Assembly (NCBI RefSeq): GCF_001039355.2
Contig: NW_019773695.1
Location: 1-43,409 of the forward strand
DNA: 43,409 nt
Reading direction: 5' to 3'
From: Lingula anatina
Taxonomy: Eukaryota; Brachiopoda; Lingulata; Lingulida; Lingulidae
Each line of letters starts with the position of its first letter. Position 1 is the stretch's first letter. A program made the position numbers and the translations under genes. Below the pieces are notes generated by a model. That model was not told the origin of the DNA. It saw only the letters and a program-made list of their open reading frames with translations, and searched no databases. This document shows, piece after piece, positions 23,568 to 34,997 of the stretch.

Positions 23568-26500
23568 TTATCCACGTGTAGACAGTATGTTTTCAAAGAT
23601 GTTGCACTGTCTCCTTGTGCGAGCATGCATTTTATTAAACTTTTAACATTTGCACATGCAGTATTTTACAAACTTGCACCCATGTATTTAAAGAGTTTCA
23701 CACTATAGGCCTATACCATCACAAAATCTTAGATCAGGTGACCACCTTCTTATTAAGGCTTGCAAGGTAAGATTGGTGTCATACAGTGACAAAGCTTTTT
23801 AAATTGCAGCACCTAGAGAAAGAAATAATTATCCATCAATCTTAGGCAAATTGTAGACCCTGGACATTTTAAAAAGGAACTTAAAACCTACCTTTTGAAG
23901 CAATATTATTTTTAATTCTTGAAAGAATACTTTTTACGAACAATTGTTCTTAGTTCATAGTTCTACTTTTCGCCTCTTATCCATTTGAAATATCTATTTT
24001 TTACCTTTAACATTTTTTACTATTATCATTTTCCTTCTATTCATCTTATGACCATTAGAAATTTTTTAATTGTGAATTTTATAAATTTGTAAAGTCTATT
24101 GATCAAACGTTGGATTTTAGACTATAAATGATGATGATGATGATGATGGTTGTTGTTGTTGTAATTATTACTAAATCACAATTTCTTTTGTTATATTTTA
24201 TACAGCACGAGATGGTATTTCAGGCGAAACAAAAAACGAAACCAATGTCAAGTAGCGATTCGGACAGCGAATTAGAACTTTCTGAGACCTGCATAATTGC
24301 AGAATATCTCGACGATGCAACCATCGACACATGCGACGAATCAGACCATTTGCTCTATGCGCAGTTGCCTTTCAGGGATAATGAAACGTTCGAAATCGTC
24401 GCCCAAGATAGCAACGGGGCCCACTTGACAGACCACAAACCTGAAGAGGTTTTCGGCCTTTCTATTCCGAACTCCGACCTTCTGCGCTTACCACCTTCTA
24501 TCTGTCAGTACACGAGACTCAGAGTTTTGTATTTGACGGGCAACAGACTTCAAAATTTGCCAAGTGACCTGGCCAAACTGCGTAACCTCGAGCTGAAAAA
24601 GTACATATGCCAAATAGTGAACTCTTAATTTAAAACGATGTCAGCTATAAATGCATTTCATTTTTTTTAATCATTAGGTGCTATTAAGAAGTTGACAAAA
24701 CTTGAGAGCCTGGCACTCAACGCAAACGAGATTCGTGAACTCAACATTGGCATATTTGATCTGGAGCACTTGATTTTTCTTGATGCCTCGCACAATCCCA
24801 TTTTCGCCATACCAAAAGCAGTTCAAAAGTTGAAGGTAAGAGTTTTTTTTACACGAACCACTTGACTGAATGTGGAAATAAATCAGAGGCAATGGATATT
24901 TGTTTGTTTGTTTGTTTGTTTGTTTTGTTTTGTTTTTTGTTTTTTTTTTAATCAAAAACAGAGGGAATGGATGTTTGTTTGTTTTTTATCAAAAACTTTT
25001 GTTTCAGTTACGTACATATATTTTACCTTTTGTTAAATATACATTCTATATATTTTATTTACCAGTCACGCATAAAGAGAACCCATTTTTCTCCCCACGA
25101 TGTACTTGTAATTCATGCATACATGCACCCGTATAAACATGTACATGTATATATTGGGATGTATACAAATGTTTCAGAAATTGGAATACCTTCGCCTCAA
25201 AATGTGCCGTCTGCAGGCGCTACCAGAAGAGCTTGGCGATCTCCCAAGATTGGAGACAATTTGCGTGTCTGAGAACATGATCAGCAAAGTCCCTGCCGAG
25301 AAATTCCAGAAGATGAGACAGCTTCGAACAATTTGTCTGCATTCAAACCGACTTTCTGTACAAGAGGAAGCCCTGGTTAAGCTGAGGCAGTTGAAAGATG
25401 TGAGGCTGGGTCTCAATGACGAGCCAGTTTCACAGTCTTTGAATGGTAATTTACATCTTTGTTTGAATAATCGGCAAAAACGTCAGGTTTGGACCACGTG
25501 GCTACCACGTTGCCATCATATCATAACATGACTGAAACTTGGTAATCCAAAGCAGTGTGTTTGCTAGGTAACGCGCTGGTCTCGAAATCACCGTTTAATG
25601 TAAATATGTATATTTAATTTAAAAAAAGCAAGAAACAGGGAAATAAGAATAGAAGGAAGTATAGAGAAAGGGCATGGGTGTAACAATGATAAAAATGCTA
25701 AGAATTAATTTTTGGTAGCGATTGTTAGTCCAACACCCCTGTTTAACTTGGTTAAATAGTCATTAGTATGATGGTAAATAGGTTACGATGTTTTATCAAA
25801 TATTGTATGGAGTTTCTCCTCTCCACAACACAGCGTGCTGCGGTGGATGTTACAAAAAGCCTCCAACGGAAAAGGACGTTCTGATCATTTATTCTGGGAC
25901 AGACGATGCTAAGAGAGTTGTCGACGACGAAATTCTCCCTATTTTAGAAGAAGAATTACGGTTTTCAGTAAGTAGGTCTCTCTGAAAAAAGTAATCATTT
26001 GTCAGATTTTAAAGGTACCAGTAGGCCTATCAATCAGTCATTCACTTATTTCGGAAGAAAGCAAGTTTGAGACTAAAAATGTAATGGCAGTGCCAAAAAT
26101 TGAACTTGCAAATATGACTCTTTTCCCTTCTTTACTTTGGACGGGCAAATGTAACAAATTAAAATTACTTTTTTTCTGATAAGTTTGGATAAAAAGGTTC
26201 CAATGCAATTTTTTTCCAAAGGCTGTAGTGGATTTTCGTGACTTCATAGTTGGGAAACCAGTTTTCACTCAGTATGCTGCTAACCGTAAGAGCTGCAGAA
26301 AAATTCTGTTTGTGTTAACTGCAGATTTCTGTAGTGGGCTGAAGGAAGACGAAAACAGAATGCACTTAAATGAAGTAAGTGTGTATTATGTTAATCCGAT
26401 TAAATTCTACATAATGTGCGCATGGCCGGAAACGAGCGTGTCAGGGCACATTTGATTTCCATTAGTAAAAGCAATGAGAAAATAAACGTATATGACGTTG

Positions 26501-27073
26501 ATGGCTTTATTCCCTTCGGTTTGAAAGTTTATGAATGAAATTATTTCATTATGTAAAAACTGTTAAAAAAGTCGCATTATCAATGCAAAATATTTGATAC
26601 TTTAAACAAAACTGGCATCATGCTGTATTAAAATTAATGTCATGAAAAAATATCCAATACGGTATGGTATGTACTAGTTGCTCTAACACAGTTATTCTAG
26701 TACGATGGGCTTAAATATATTTACTTGTGATCTTACATGAACATTTAATCTGATAGTCTATAAAGTAATTGATTCAGAAACAAAAACAATTGGGCTTATT
26801 TTAAAGGTTCACTTAAAAAAAAAAAGAAAACAAATAGAACATTATTCCAAACATGAGCGTTCATATTCAAGACAGGCCCTCCAAGCAGTGGCAGACGACA
26901 AGAAGGTTCACAGTCATGGTCACAGTGGACGCCAAGAGGGGTACTCCAGAATTATCCCTCTCATCTGGAACGATGATCCAAACTTTCAGTTACCGGAAGA
27001 GCTGAGAAGCTATGTGCAGCTTCACAAAAACGAGAAATCACGTAATGAAAAACTTTGGAAAGCATTGGCGTAA
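22780..27073 (+). pseudogene. LRR-TIR paralog B: TIR intact, LRR block deleted
   Basis: Exons homologous to A: 22780-23061 (ATG, 94 aa), exon 2 from 24224 (or 24206), 24678-24835, 25178-25445, 25834-25967, 26222-26374, 26876-27073. Relative to C, about 226 bp is missing after 24595, removing about 112 nt of exon 2 and its donor. Reading on gives a stop at 24626-24628, a 228-aa product with only two LRRs. A cryptic GT at 24601 would be out of phase with exon 3. All later exons remain open and in phase, and the TIR domain is complete (DVLIIYS, RDFIVGK, ILFVLTADF, helix-C Glu, IIPLIW), though FW is replaced by LW. Skipping exons 2 and 3 would restore an in-frame 344-aa protein: N-terminus, four LRRs, TIR. 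So it is either a pseudogene or a shortened TIR protein. Confidence 0.8.
23195..24175 (+). mobile_element. LINE-bearing insertion in intron 1 of paralog B
   Basis: About 1 kb absent from paralog A's intron 1 but present at 34640-35610 in C. The 3' part (about 23715-23910) encodes a decayed LINE ORF2 C-terminus (in C: FRIAAPGERNNLPINLRQ then HFKKELKTYLL), followed by an AT-rich 3' UTR and an (ATG)n tail at about 24127-24146. An (ATT)n tract at 23529-23567 lies further 5'. Exact insertion boundaries are blurred. Confidence 0.75.
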
Positions 27074-27324
27074 ATTAATTGAAAAATGCTTCGAGTTGAG
27101 AGTTAACTGGGGTGTTAATCTCTTAATCTGGTTGCATATAGCGAGAGTCTCCACAGAGTTGGATCGATCTATGTAGAACAAAAGTCTCATTGGGAATGAG
27201 CCTACTGAGTTATGCCAAATTCTGCAGTGGAATCTCAATCAATGTAGAACGTAAATTAGTTAAGGAGAATTTGCTCTATGCGACAAACGATCAATTTCTG
27301 TACTACCTCCACCAGGAGTTTATC

Positions 27325-27325
<1 letters not shown>

Positions 27326-27363
<38 letters not shown>
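27326..27363. repeat. Poly-T tract downstream of paralog B
   Basis: About 38 T at the position equivalent to 18256-18321 in unit A. Confidence 0.9.
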
Positions 27364-27364
<1 letters not shown>

Positions 27365-27853
27365 TCTTTGTTGAATTGGTACATACATGAAGCATCCCAA
27401 CTCAAAAATGGGCTAAGTTAAAATCGATGATATTTTGGTGCTGATCCATTAATTAATTATAGAGTCGTCTACCATAAAGTTACAAGAAATGATGTCTATG
27501 TGACGATAACTTACCGGTGAATAATTCTACCACATTACTAAGTGTACAGGTATTAATGTGATGGACATTACTAAAACATACCTCTGGCATTATAAAATGT
27601 ATGCACATTATTTTTTTTAAGTTCCAATTTCTAGAGGGTTATCTAAGTAAATTATCTTGTGAAACGTTATTATTTTAAGGAGAATATGCTTCACGCCACA
27701 AAGGTTTCATGTGTTTGTTTCAATATAGTTTTAGGTAAAATATTTTAAGTACTAGTAATGCATACACTACCAGTATGCGAGCTTTCTTAGAACATTTTCA
27801 AAGAATGGCTTTTTGGTTACAAGTGAAAGTAATAATTATTATTGTGTTTTATG

Positions 27854-27859
27854 AATAAA
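27854..27859 (+). terminator. Candidate polyadenylation signal, paralog B
   Basis: AATAAA about 780 bp after the stop, in the same context as 18813-18818. Confidence 0.35.
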
Positions 27860-28119
27860 TGATTTATCTAATTATTTTGGTCTTCACGTTGTCCGTTTAA
27901 AATTCATGTTTTAATTTGTATAAAAAGTGAATAAGTTTATTTTGCTTTTATAAGTCACCAAATACACAATTATGACACAATATTATAGAATTTTTAAATT
28001 TTTAAATTAAAATTTACCAATCAATCACTATTTCCACGTAAGCATTATTTTTTATTACCAAAGATGGCACCAACCTATACAAGTACAATCAAGACAACCC
28101 GAGTATGCAACCCTCGGAC

Positions 28120-28147
28120 CAAGAAGTTGTACTTGTACAACTTCTTG
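28120..28147. other. Perfect 13-bp hairpin downstream of paralog B
   Basis: Identical to 19051-19078: CAAGAAGTTGTAC, TT, exact reverse complement. Confidence 0.8.
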
Positions 28148-28730
28148 CTCGACCATAACAATTACCCCATGACTTTTCTTCCACAGCTGCCTGAGCCGCG
28201 ACATATTTGGGGTTTGGTCTCTATATAAGATAATTCTCTATTCAGAGAAAATGTCACATACACATGTGCCTGTAGCAATAAGATAGGCTTTAAACGATTT
28301 CTGGTTAGTCAAAGTTGTGACCACTTATGTCAAAATACTTCCATGGAAGGCCTACCTAGATTACCTCCTTTTGATGGACCCTTGAGTACCACTAGATGAA
28401 AAGGTTACTTGCCATCCGTCTCTCCCCTTGAAATAACAAATGACTCGGCACAAAATGCACACATTCTTAGTTTATCTAGTAGAGTGACTCAATAATAAGG
28501 TACACATAATATCCATACCACGTGTTATCTTTCAGTTTCACAGTACGAAAACATTTTTGAGTAATCCTTTTGGAAGAAAATAAAAAGCTCAAACTTCCAA
28601 ATGTCTACTTTCTATTTGACTACATTACAGAGCCTGGAACACTGGCGCATCCTAAGAGCGAGTTGGGGGTATGTTGAAACAGGGTGATGTATTATTCTCG
28701 ACGTGCAATGTTTTTATAGTACACTTGCTC

Positions 28731-29754
28731 GATACTAGGACAATCCCCCCACCCCCCAAGAAATATATATTTATATACAAATATTAAGTAGAAAGTGTAA
28801 AGTTTAAAACATTTCATCCATTTTCTTAATATGTTTGAATACGATAACTCCATCATGAAACAAATCATTTTAAAACAAATTCCCTTTTCATTGAGTACAA
28901 GTACAGGAAGATTTATTAAGTATCTAATCGAAGTATAACCACCTATCCTTCAGGTAAAGGTAGGGTAAACAGATGAACAGGTAAGCAGATATTTTATAAA
29001 TATTTTAGTGTGGTGGGTGGTGGTCAAGCAATTTAAAGTGACAAATAGTCACAGGGATACCTGGATAAGCGAGAAAATCGTTTACCCCACCTCTCCCTAG
29101 AGATGCACCTTGAATCAAGGCTTGATTCAAGACTTAAGCCCCCTTTACACTGGACGGCGTCCTGTCTGCGTCCTGTAGTACGGCCACGTTTGAAAGTAAA
29201 AAAAAATAATAATTTACGTGCTGAAAACTGGCCGATCATTAAGCATTCATTCTGCAACCAAAGTAATGATTGACCCTTCTTATTACGACCACAGTGATGC
29301 CAGTTTCATCTATCTCACAAAGGACGCTGAAAGGACGCCGTCCAGTGTAAAGGGGGTTTTACTGAATCAAGGGGGGGGGGGATAAAGCAATTAAAAGTAA
29401 CAGTTAGTTCATCAAAGGGCTACCTGGATGAGTGAGATCATCTATTTTACCTGGAGATATATATACTTTGATCAGATGTTTAATAAAATGTTCTGTACTT
29501 CTATCTCGAAAATTTCATGCACTCCATGAAAATAAATTGTTTAATAAAATTAATATTATCTATCCTTGATTTGCATCATCACACTAAGAAATATTCAGAA
29601 AATGGATGAAAAGATTTTAACTTTGTACTCTTTATTTTACATTTGTATAAATACAGTATATATATATTCTTCGGGGGTGGGGGGGGGTGGGGGGTCGTCC
29701 GGGGGGGGGGAATTGTCCTGGGGGGAAATTGTCCGGGGGGAATTGTCCTGATAC
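28731..29754. mobile_element. Foldback-type DNA transposon with 9-bp target duplication
   Basis: 1,024 bp flanked by CACTTGCTC (28722-28730 and 29755-29763); the empty site is in unit B near 21316. The termini are long inverted repeats of more than 100 bp: a GGACAATCCCCCC-type tip with a C/G tract, then an AT-rich arm containing TTTCATCCATTTTCT (about 28812) and its complement near 29590. The right tip has three tandem G-tract/AATTGTCC units. Inside are two diverged direct copies of a stretch containing TACCTGGAT. A second MITE is nested at 29137-29358. There is no coding capacity; the 9-bp duplication would fit a MULE-like or foldback element. Confidence 0.82.
29137..29358. mobile_element. 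Nested 222-bp MITE (TTA target site)
   Basis: Terminal inverted repeats of about 25 bp (CCCCCTTTACACTGGACGG and its complement) are flanked by TTA at 29134-29136 and 29359-29361. A three-base TWA-type duplication points to PIF/Harbinger mobilisation. It lies wholly inside the foldback element, so it is younger. Confidence 0.85.
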
Positions 29755-29763
29755 CACTTGCTC

Positions 29764-32300
29764 ATATATTTTACGCATTCAAAGAATACGTTTATTGGGG
29801 AGACAAGCTAATAGGTCATTCTCAGCTCATTCCGTTTTTAACAAGATATTTATGTTAATGTGCTGTTGTTGCCGTCGGCATTTAATGATGTTATATAAGA
29901 AGCACTGTTGGCATAGAAACGACATCTAAGCCTACATGGAAAAAATTGAACACATTTTCAATGCTTAATGCGTAGACTGAATATGAAGTGATAATCAATG
30001 GCAGAAAGTGAGTAGGCCCTAATACCTGACGAGACAACAGCGAGGTATTTTAATATATGCAGCGTGACCTTTTTCATACGTCATTCGGGGACTTTATGTG
30101 ACCGACTCGCAGGTGAAAAAGTTCGTACCATTTAGAACCTATTAACGTTTTGCCATCATTTCACAAGAGACTTGAAAACATATTTATTTTTAAGGAAATA
30201 CCCATTATAGTAATGAAATAAATAAACTCGGAAGAAACTCTACTTGAATAGTAAGATCAGATAAAAGGCGGAGATTTGTAACCATGGCTGAAGGCATTGT
30301 GATTTGTACGTAAAATCCCCTTTGCTTATGACTCAGAAAATGTTTTCTTTTTTTACGTCTGTAGTGTTTATGAAAATATCAAATACAGCACAGCTGTTTG
30401 TATAGGCGCTTGTACAAGTTGTGCTTTTGCAGGTAAATAGTGATTGATTTCGGTCCAATAACAATTGACTCGTCACACATTCTTAGTTTATCTAGTAGAG
30501 TGACTCAATAATAAGGTACACATAATATCCATACCACGTGTTATCTTTCAGTTTCACAGTACGAAAACATTTCTGAGTAATCCAAAATCCCCTTTTGGAA
30601 GAAAATAAAAAGCTCAAACTTCCAAATGTCTAGTTTCTATTTGACTACATTACAGAGCCTGGAACACTGACGCACCCTGAGAGCGAGTTGGTATTAATTA
30701 TCTGGGTAGGCTAATTAATATATTTTTGTCTTTAAACGGACCATAGAATATAGGCGAGAGGCATTGGAAAAAGAAGTTATTTCATTACATAAGTATTCTG
30801 TTGATATCGTCCAATGCATTGCTTTAAAATAAATATTTCCCTAAATTAACGAAGTTAGTATACACATATCTAATTCGGTATGTTGAAACAGGGTGATGTG
30901 TTATCCTCGACGTGCAATGTTTTAAAGTACAGTGTACATTTGCTCATATACGCATTCAAAGAATACGTTTATTGGGGAGACAAGCTAATAGGTCATTTTC
31001 AGCTCATTCCGTTATTAACAAGATATTTATGTTAATGTGCTGTTGTTGCCGTCGGCATTTAATGATTTTATTTAAGAAGCAATGTTGGCATAGAAACGAC
31101 ATCTTAGGGGTGCTTTCCCAGAGATTTAGATCGATCTAAAGATTAAGTTTTAGATCGACCTAACTCCCTGGGGGTTCAGGCTAAATTGCAGTCAGCCGAG
31201 CGGACACCATAGTTAATTACCCCCTTACAGCTTTTAGTAGGCGGGACAGACGCTTAAGCCGGCCAAGCTGACAGTAATCTAGTGAGACTCCCCACAGGGA
31301 TAGATCGATCTAAAAATCTATGGAAATGGGGTGTAGGCCTACGTGTAAAAAATTGAACACATTTTCAATGCTTAATGCGTAGACTGAATATGAAGTGATA
31401 ATCAATGGCAGAAAGTGAGTAATACCTGACGAGACAACAGCGAGGTGTTTTAATTTATGCAGCGTGACCTTTTTCATACGTCATTCGGGGACTTTATGTG
31501 ACCGACTCGCAGGTGAGAAAGTTCATACCAATTTAGAACCTACTTGTATTTACGTCTTACCATCATATCACAAAAGATTTGCAAACATTTTTATTTTACC
31601 AAATACCCATTATAGTAATGAAATAAGTAAACTCGGAAGAAACTCTACTTGAATAGTAAGATCAGATAAAAGGCGGAGATTTGTAACCATGGCTGAAGGC
31701 ATTGTGATTTGTACGTATAATCCCCTTTGCTTATGACTCAGAAAATGTTTTCTTTTTTTACGTCTGTAGTGTTTATGAAAATATCAAATACAGCACAGCT
31801 GTTTGTACAAGCTGTGTAAGAAAGACAGAGGTGGGAGGCGAGACCTGTTGGTATATAAGAAAACGCTCAAAATAATTCGTCGAGTGCATTGCCCCCCCCC
31901 CCCCCTCTACACTGCGCAATTCACCTCACAGGAAATGGAATAACCTTAACGCTAAATTTCATTATAAAATAAAGTAATTTTGTATAATTGCCTGGTTTTG
32001 TTTCGTTTCGCTATAGTGTCTGTTCTGCTGTTTTATTCTCTTTTCCATTATATATATATTTTTTTGGGTGAGAGGGCGTCAAAGTTCGGGGGGGGGGGGG
32101 GGGGCGTTCCAATACATAATACCAGTGTGAAATCTGATATGTGCTGTCAGCAAAGACTGGGTGTGTAGATCAAACCTGGTGAATTGATTATGAAATGCGA
32201 CATACGGATCCGTTTGTATAGTCATTTATACCAATAATTTGAAAATCTGTATTTATTTATTTGTTTGTGCTATGCTATAGTTACCTGTGGTGTCATTGAT
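29764..32300 (+). other. Reduplicated upstream blocks of unit C, no gene seen
   Basis: Two successive partial copies of the upstream block (about 29764-30420 and 30425-32300). Each carries the sequence around GCAGCGTGACC...CGTCATTCGGGG (30059 and 31459 regions) and GTAACCATGGCTGAAGGC. The second is interrupted by MITE-1 at 31107-31333. Poly-C near 31892-31903 and poly-G near 32089-32104 are homopolymers. Short ORFs here are not conserved coding. Confidence 0.6.
31107..31333 (-). mobile_element. MITE-1, copy 2 (inverted)
   Basis: 227 bp, reverse complement of 11157-11383 with few differences, flanked by TA at 31105-31106 and 31334-31335. Uninterrupted versions of the target (GACATCTAGGCCTACATGG type) are at about 21480 and 29920, which fixes both ends. 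Confidence 0.9.
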
Positions 32301-32510
32301 TATACATACCTAGGGATGTTATATGACCGTGGCGATATGATGATCACTGAAGCCTGTCCATTTAGCCAAGCTTCAGTGAAGATCGAGAGCAACCTCGAGC
32401 CGCTACCCAAAAATATCTCGCTTCACTCGACATTTCTGCGTAGTGTCTCTCGGAAAACTCGGATTTAACCTCGATGTAGTCTATAATTTCACGACTACAT
32501 CTTTGTTAAA

Positions 32511-32973
32511 TCAGTCGAGGTCTCTTAAATGCTGAAAGTCAAAGACAGATTGATCATGAGGCGTTCTTGGCATCAAGACAATAGTGACGTTGCTTGCATT
32601 ATAACTTATATATCTACCAGTAGACAAATTTAAAATCTCTCACACTCTTAAAAATTTTGCATAAACCTTTCACGTTTAACAATTATTATTTGGCATCAAG
32701 AGAATTGTTACGTTGCTTGCGACCAGTAGACAAATTAAAAATCTCCCACACTCTTAAAAAATTAGCATAAACAATTTTACGTTTAACAATTATTATTTAG
32801 TCAGTCGAGGTCTCTTAAATGCTGAAACCCGAAGACAGTGATCATGTGACCTTCTTGGCATCAAGAGAATAGTGACTTTACTTGCGTTATGTACCTACCA
32901 GTTGACAAATTAAAAATCTCTCACACTCTTAAAAAATCAGCATAAACTTTTCACGTTTAAAAATTATTCTTTA
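32511..32973. repeat. Imperfect direct repeats inside the 1.64-kb insertion
   Basis: The words CAGTCGAGGTCTCTTAAATG (32511, 32798) and TTGGCATCAAGA (about 32568, 32691, 32856) followed by CTCACACTCTTAAAAA-type sequence mark three partial copies, the middle one shortened. Confidence 0.8.
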
Positions 32974-33268
32974 TAATTTTATTATACTAAGTCATATCAT
33001 GTGCGTATGGTTTGAAAACGGGAATTAGTTTACATTTAAGCCACGCGTGCATACAAATTATTTGTTAATCTATAACTTTTTAACGAGTGTTTTGTGATTT
33101 ACCTTTTGGTTTTAAGCTGTTCATTCTTCCTCTTTATCAGATATATCGGTAAAAATCAAATCTATTCCCTCTTTGAAATTGTAATTACATGTAGCACATG
33201 AATGCTCTGAAAACCAGAACATGTATATTCCGAAACCGCGTCGTAGTAATAGATGTCACCGAAACGTA

Positions 33269-33540
33269 GAATTATTAATCCCGTGGACTTGAAATAAACC
33301 TCCGTTTGATTTTGACTATATTCCGTAACCGCCTTGTCGTCAGAAATAACAATAAAACTAGAATTATTACTTCCGTGAACTTGTAATAAACATCCGTGTG
33401 ACTTTGACTATATTCCGAAACTGCCTCCTTGTCAGAAATATCACCAAAGAGTAAATTTCTTTCTCCTTCGCACTTGTGAAAAATTAGTTTCATTATATTC
33501 TGGTCCGACGCTCCTAGTTAATCAGAAATGTCACTAAAAA
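33269..33540. repeat. Tandem repeat, period about 91 bp
   Basis: Copies contain TTTGACTATATTCCG followed by a TGTCAGAAAT segment and a TCCGTG(G/A)ACTTG segment; two are well aligned (33269-33360, 33361-33453) and diverged ones flank them. Confidence 0.8.
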
Positions 33541-33848
33541 GTCGAGGTTTTGCCTTGGGACCTTTTTCCGCAGCAGTCCCAGCTAGGTGTGGCTCAGCTG
33601 AGACGCGCACGGTCAGTGTCGACGGTTGATTAAATACTTTTCAAGCCAGTTGAACGCCCACGACAAGTATTTAGTAAAAATTGATCAAATTCGTCAGACA
33701 TTACATACGAATTTGGCGGGAGGTGACCAGCGCACATGGACGAGTTTATTCCATATAACATCTCTAGAGCGTGATATAGGGTCACTTTATTCGGTTTTAG
33801 AGATGTTTTAGGGTGAAATGACTTTATTTGTTCTCGGTATGTATGTCA

Positions 33849-33954
33849 GATAATTATACACTGTCACCCTCTAGCGATATATGCCATGAACACCTCTCGC
33901 TGACGCTCGAGGTGTTATGGCATATATCGCTCGGGTGACTGTGTATTATATCAC
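33849..33954. other. Inverted repeat, arms about 46 bp, loop about 12 nt
   Basis: The left arm contains GCGATATATGCCAT and AACACCTC; the right arm contains GAGGTGTTATGGCATATATC and pairs with it almost throughout. It forms the right end of the 1.64-kb insertion. Confidence 0.85.
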
Positions 33955-34003
33955 ACGTACCTAGTATGTGAATGTGTTTCTCAATAAAGAATCTGAATCT
34001 CCG

Positions 34004-34193
34004 TACCCGCTGTAGGCCTACTCTCAGCTTAGCCCCACTCCTGTAATCTCTATACATCTGTCATCAACAAGTTATTCGACTTGTACAAGTAACCACAATA
34101 ATTGTGTACGGTCAGTAGTGATAGGGGTTTCGAAAACTAATCTCTACTTTTGTAGATTGAGTGGAAACTGAAGTGAACGAGGCGCCGTCTAAT
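34004..34193 (+). promoter_or_regulatory. Conserved proximal promoter / 5' UTR of paralog C
   Basis: Near-identical to the A and B blocks, with palindrome ACTTGTACAAGT at 34079-34090, even though the 1.64-kb insertion sits only about 45 bp further upstream. Confidence 0.55.
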
Positions 34194-34960
34194 ATGGAGT
34201 GGTCTTGGAATCTCCCGGCGCCGCTTTTACGTAATTTAAAGTCCGCCCAAGTGAACTCTTGGGAATACAAAGAAGTAAAAGACGTGGCAGGGCTTGTCAT
34301 TGAATACAAGCTAGATAACAAGCAGGACCCCGTGACCCACTCGACCCGAGACATAGCTACGAAAACGTCCGAAGTAATTGAAAATGGCCTCGCTGACCTA
34401 TCTTCATCATCAGATCCCACAGAAAGCGACGACTCAGTTGTCATCAAGAAAGCCAATACAGAGAGACGACTCAGAAGACGAAGACGGTTTCAGGTACATT
34501 TTGCTCAAGTCAATCTAAAAGAAAAATAATTTCAGTGCTGCGACCAGACCAGTTCTACTGTAGTAGTAGTAGGGTAATGAACGAGTTATGAATATTTTAA
34601 TTGCATAACTTACAAATATATCCTAAAGGAGCAGGCCCGTAGTCATGGGGTTCGAGTCGTTCAAACGAACCGCGTTTTTGCCAGGAAAAAGGTTTGCTCT
34701 GGGAAAGATTGATCTACTTGTAGGTACAGGATAGTGTCATATGGTAAAAGACCCGCTGTTTCAGTAAAAGCCTCCCCTTTGAAATTGATAGCTACGGGCC
34801 TGGGGACACAATACGATTCGCGCAGATCGATATAGGACTCCTTCCTATCCGCCAGAGTCAGCGTTAATTCCTTATAAGCGTATTTAAGAGTATGTCCTTG
34901 GTATTTCACATGACATTGTATTTTGAAAATCTGCTGGGCATTTCTGACCATGCTTTCAGA

Positions 34961-34997
<37 letters not shown>

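Larger units (their letters stand above)
19276..28345 (+). repeat. Segmental tandem duplication, unit B
   Basis: Second unit, about 9.1 kb, longer than A because of a LINE at 19374-20253 and an approximately 1-kb insertion in intron 1 of the gene. Starts with CATGGAAGGCCTACC at about 19275 and repeats that word at about 28345, where unit C begins. Confidence 0.8.
32314..33957. mobile_element. 1.64-kb unidentified insertion with 7-bp target duplication
   Basis: Present only upstream of paralog C. Flanked by TACCTAG (32307-32313 and 33958-33964); unit B reads straight through the equivalent point near 22540. The ends share weakly inverted GCGATAT-containing sequence. Inside are direct repeats at 32511-32973, a tandem repeat of about 91 bp at 33269-33540 and a terminal foldback at 33849-33954. 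No transposase ORF is visible, so it is a non-autonomous element of unknown class. Confidence 0.65.

Noticed and set aside
29566-29929. Gly-rich ORFs and possible G-quadruplex gene
   Set aside because: Come from G-tract transposon tips at the end of the foldback element, not a gene.
32265-32468. 67-aa ORF in unit C upstream region
   Set aside because: Spans the junction of unit sequence and the 1.64-kb insertion; not conserved in A or B.
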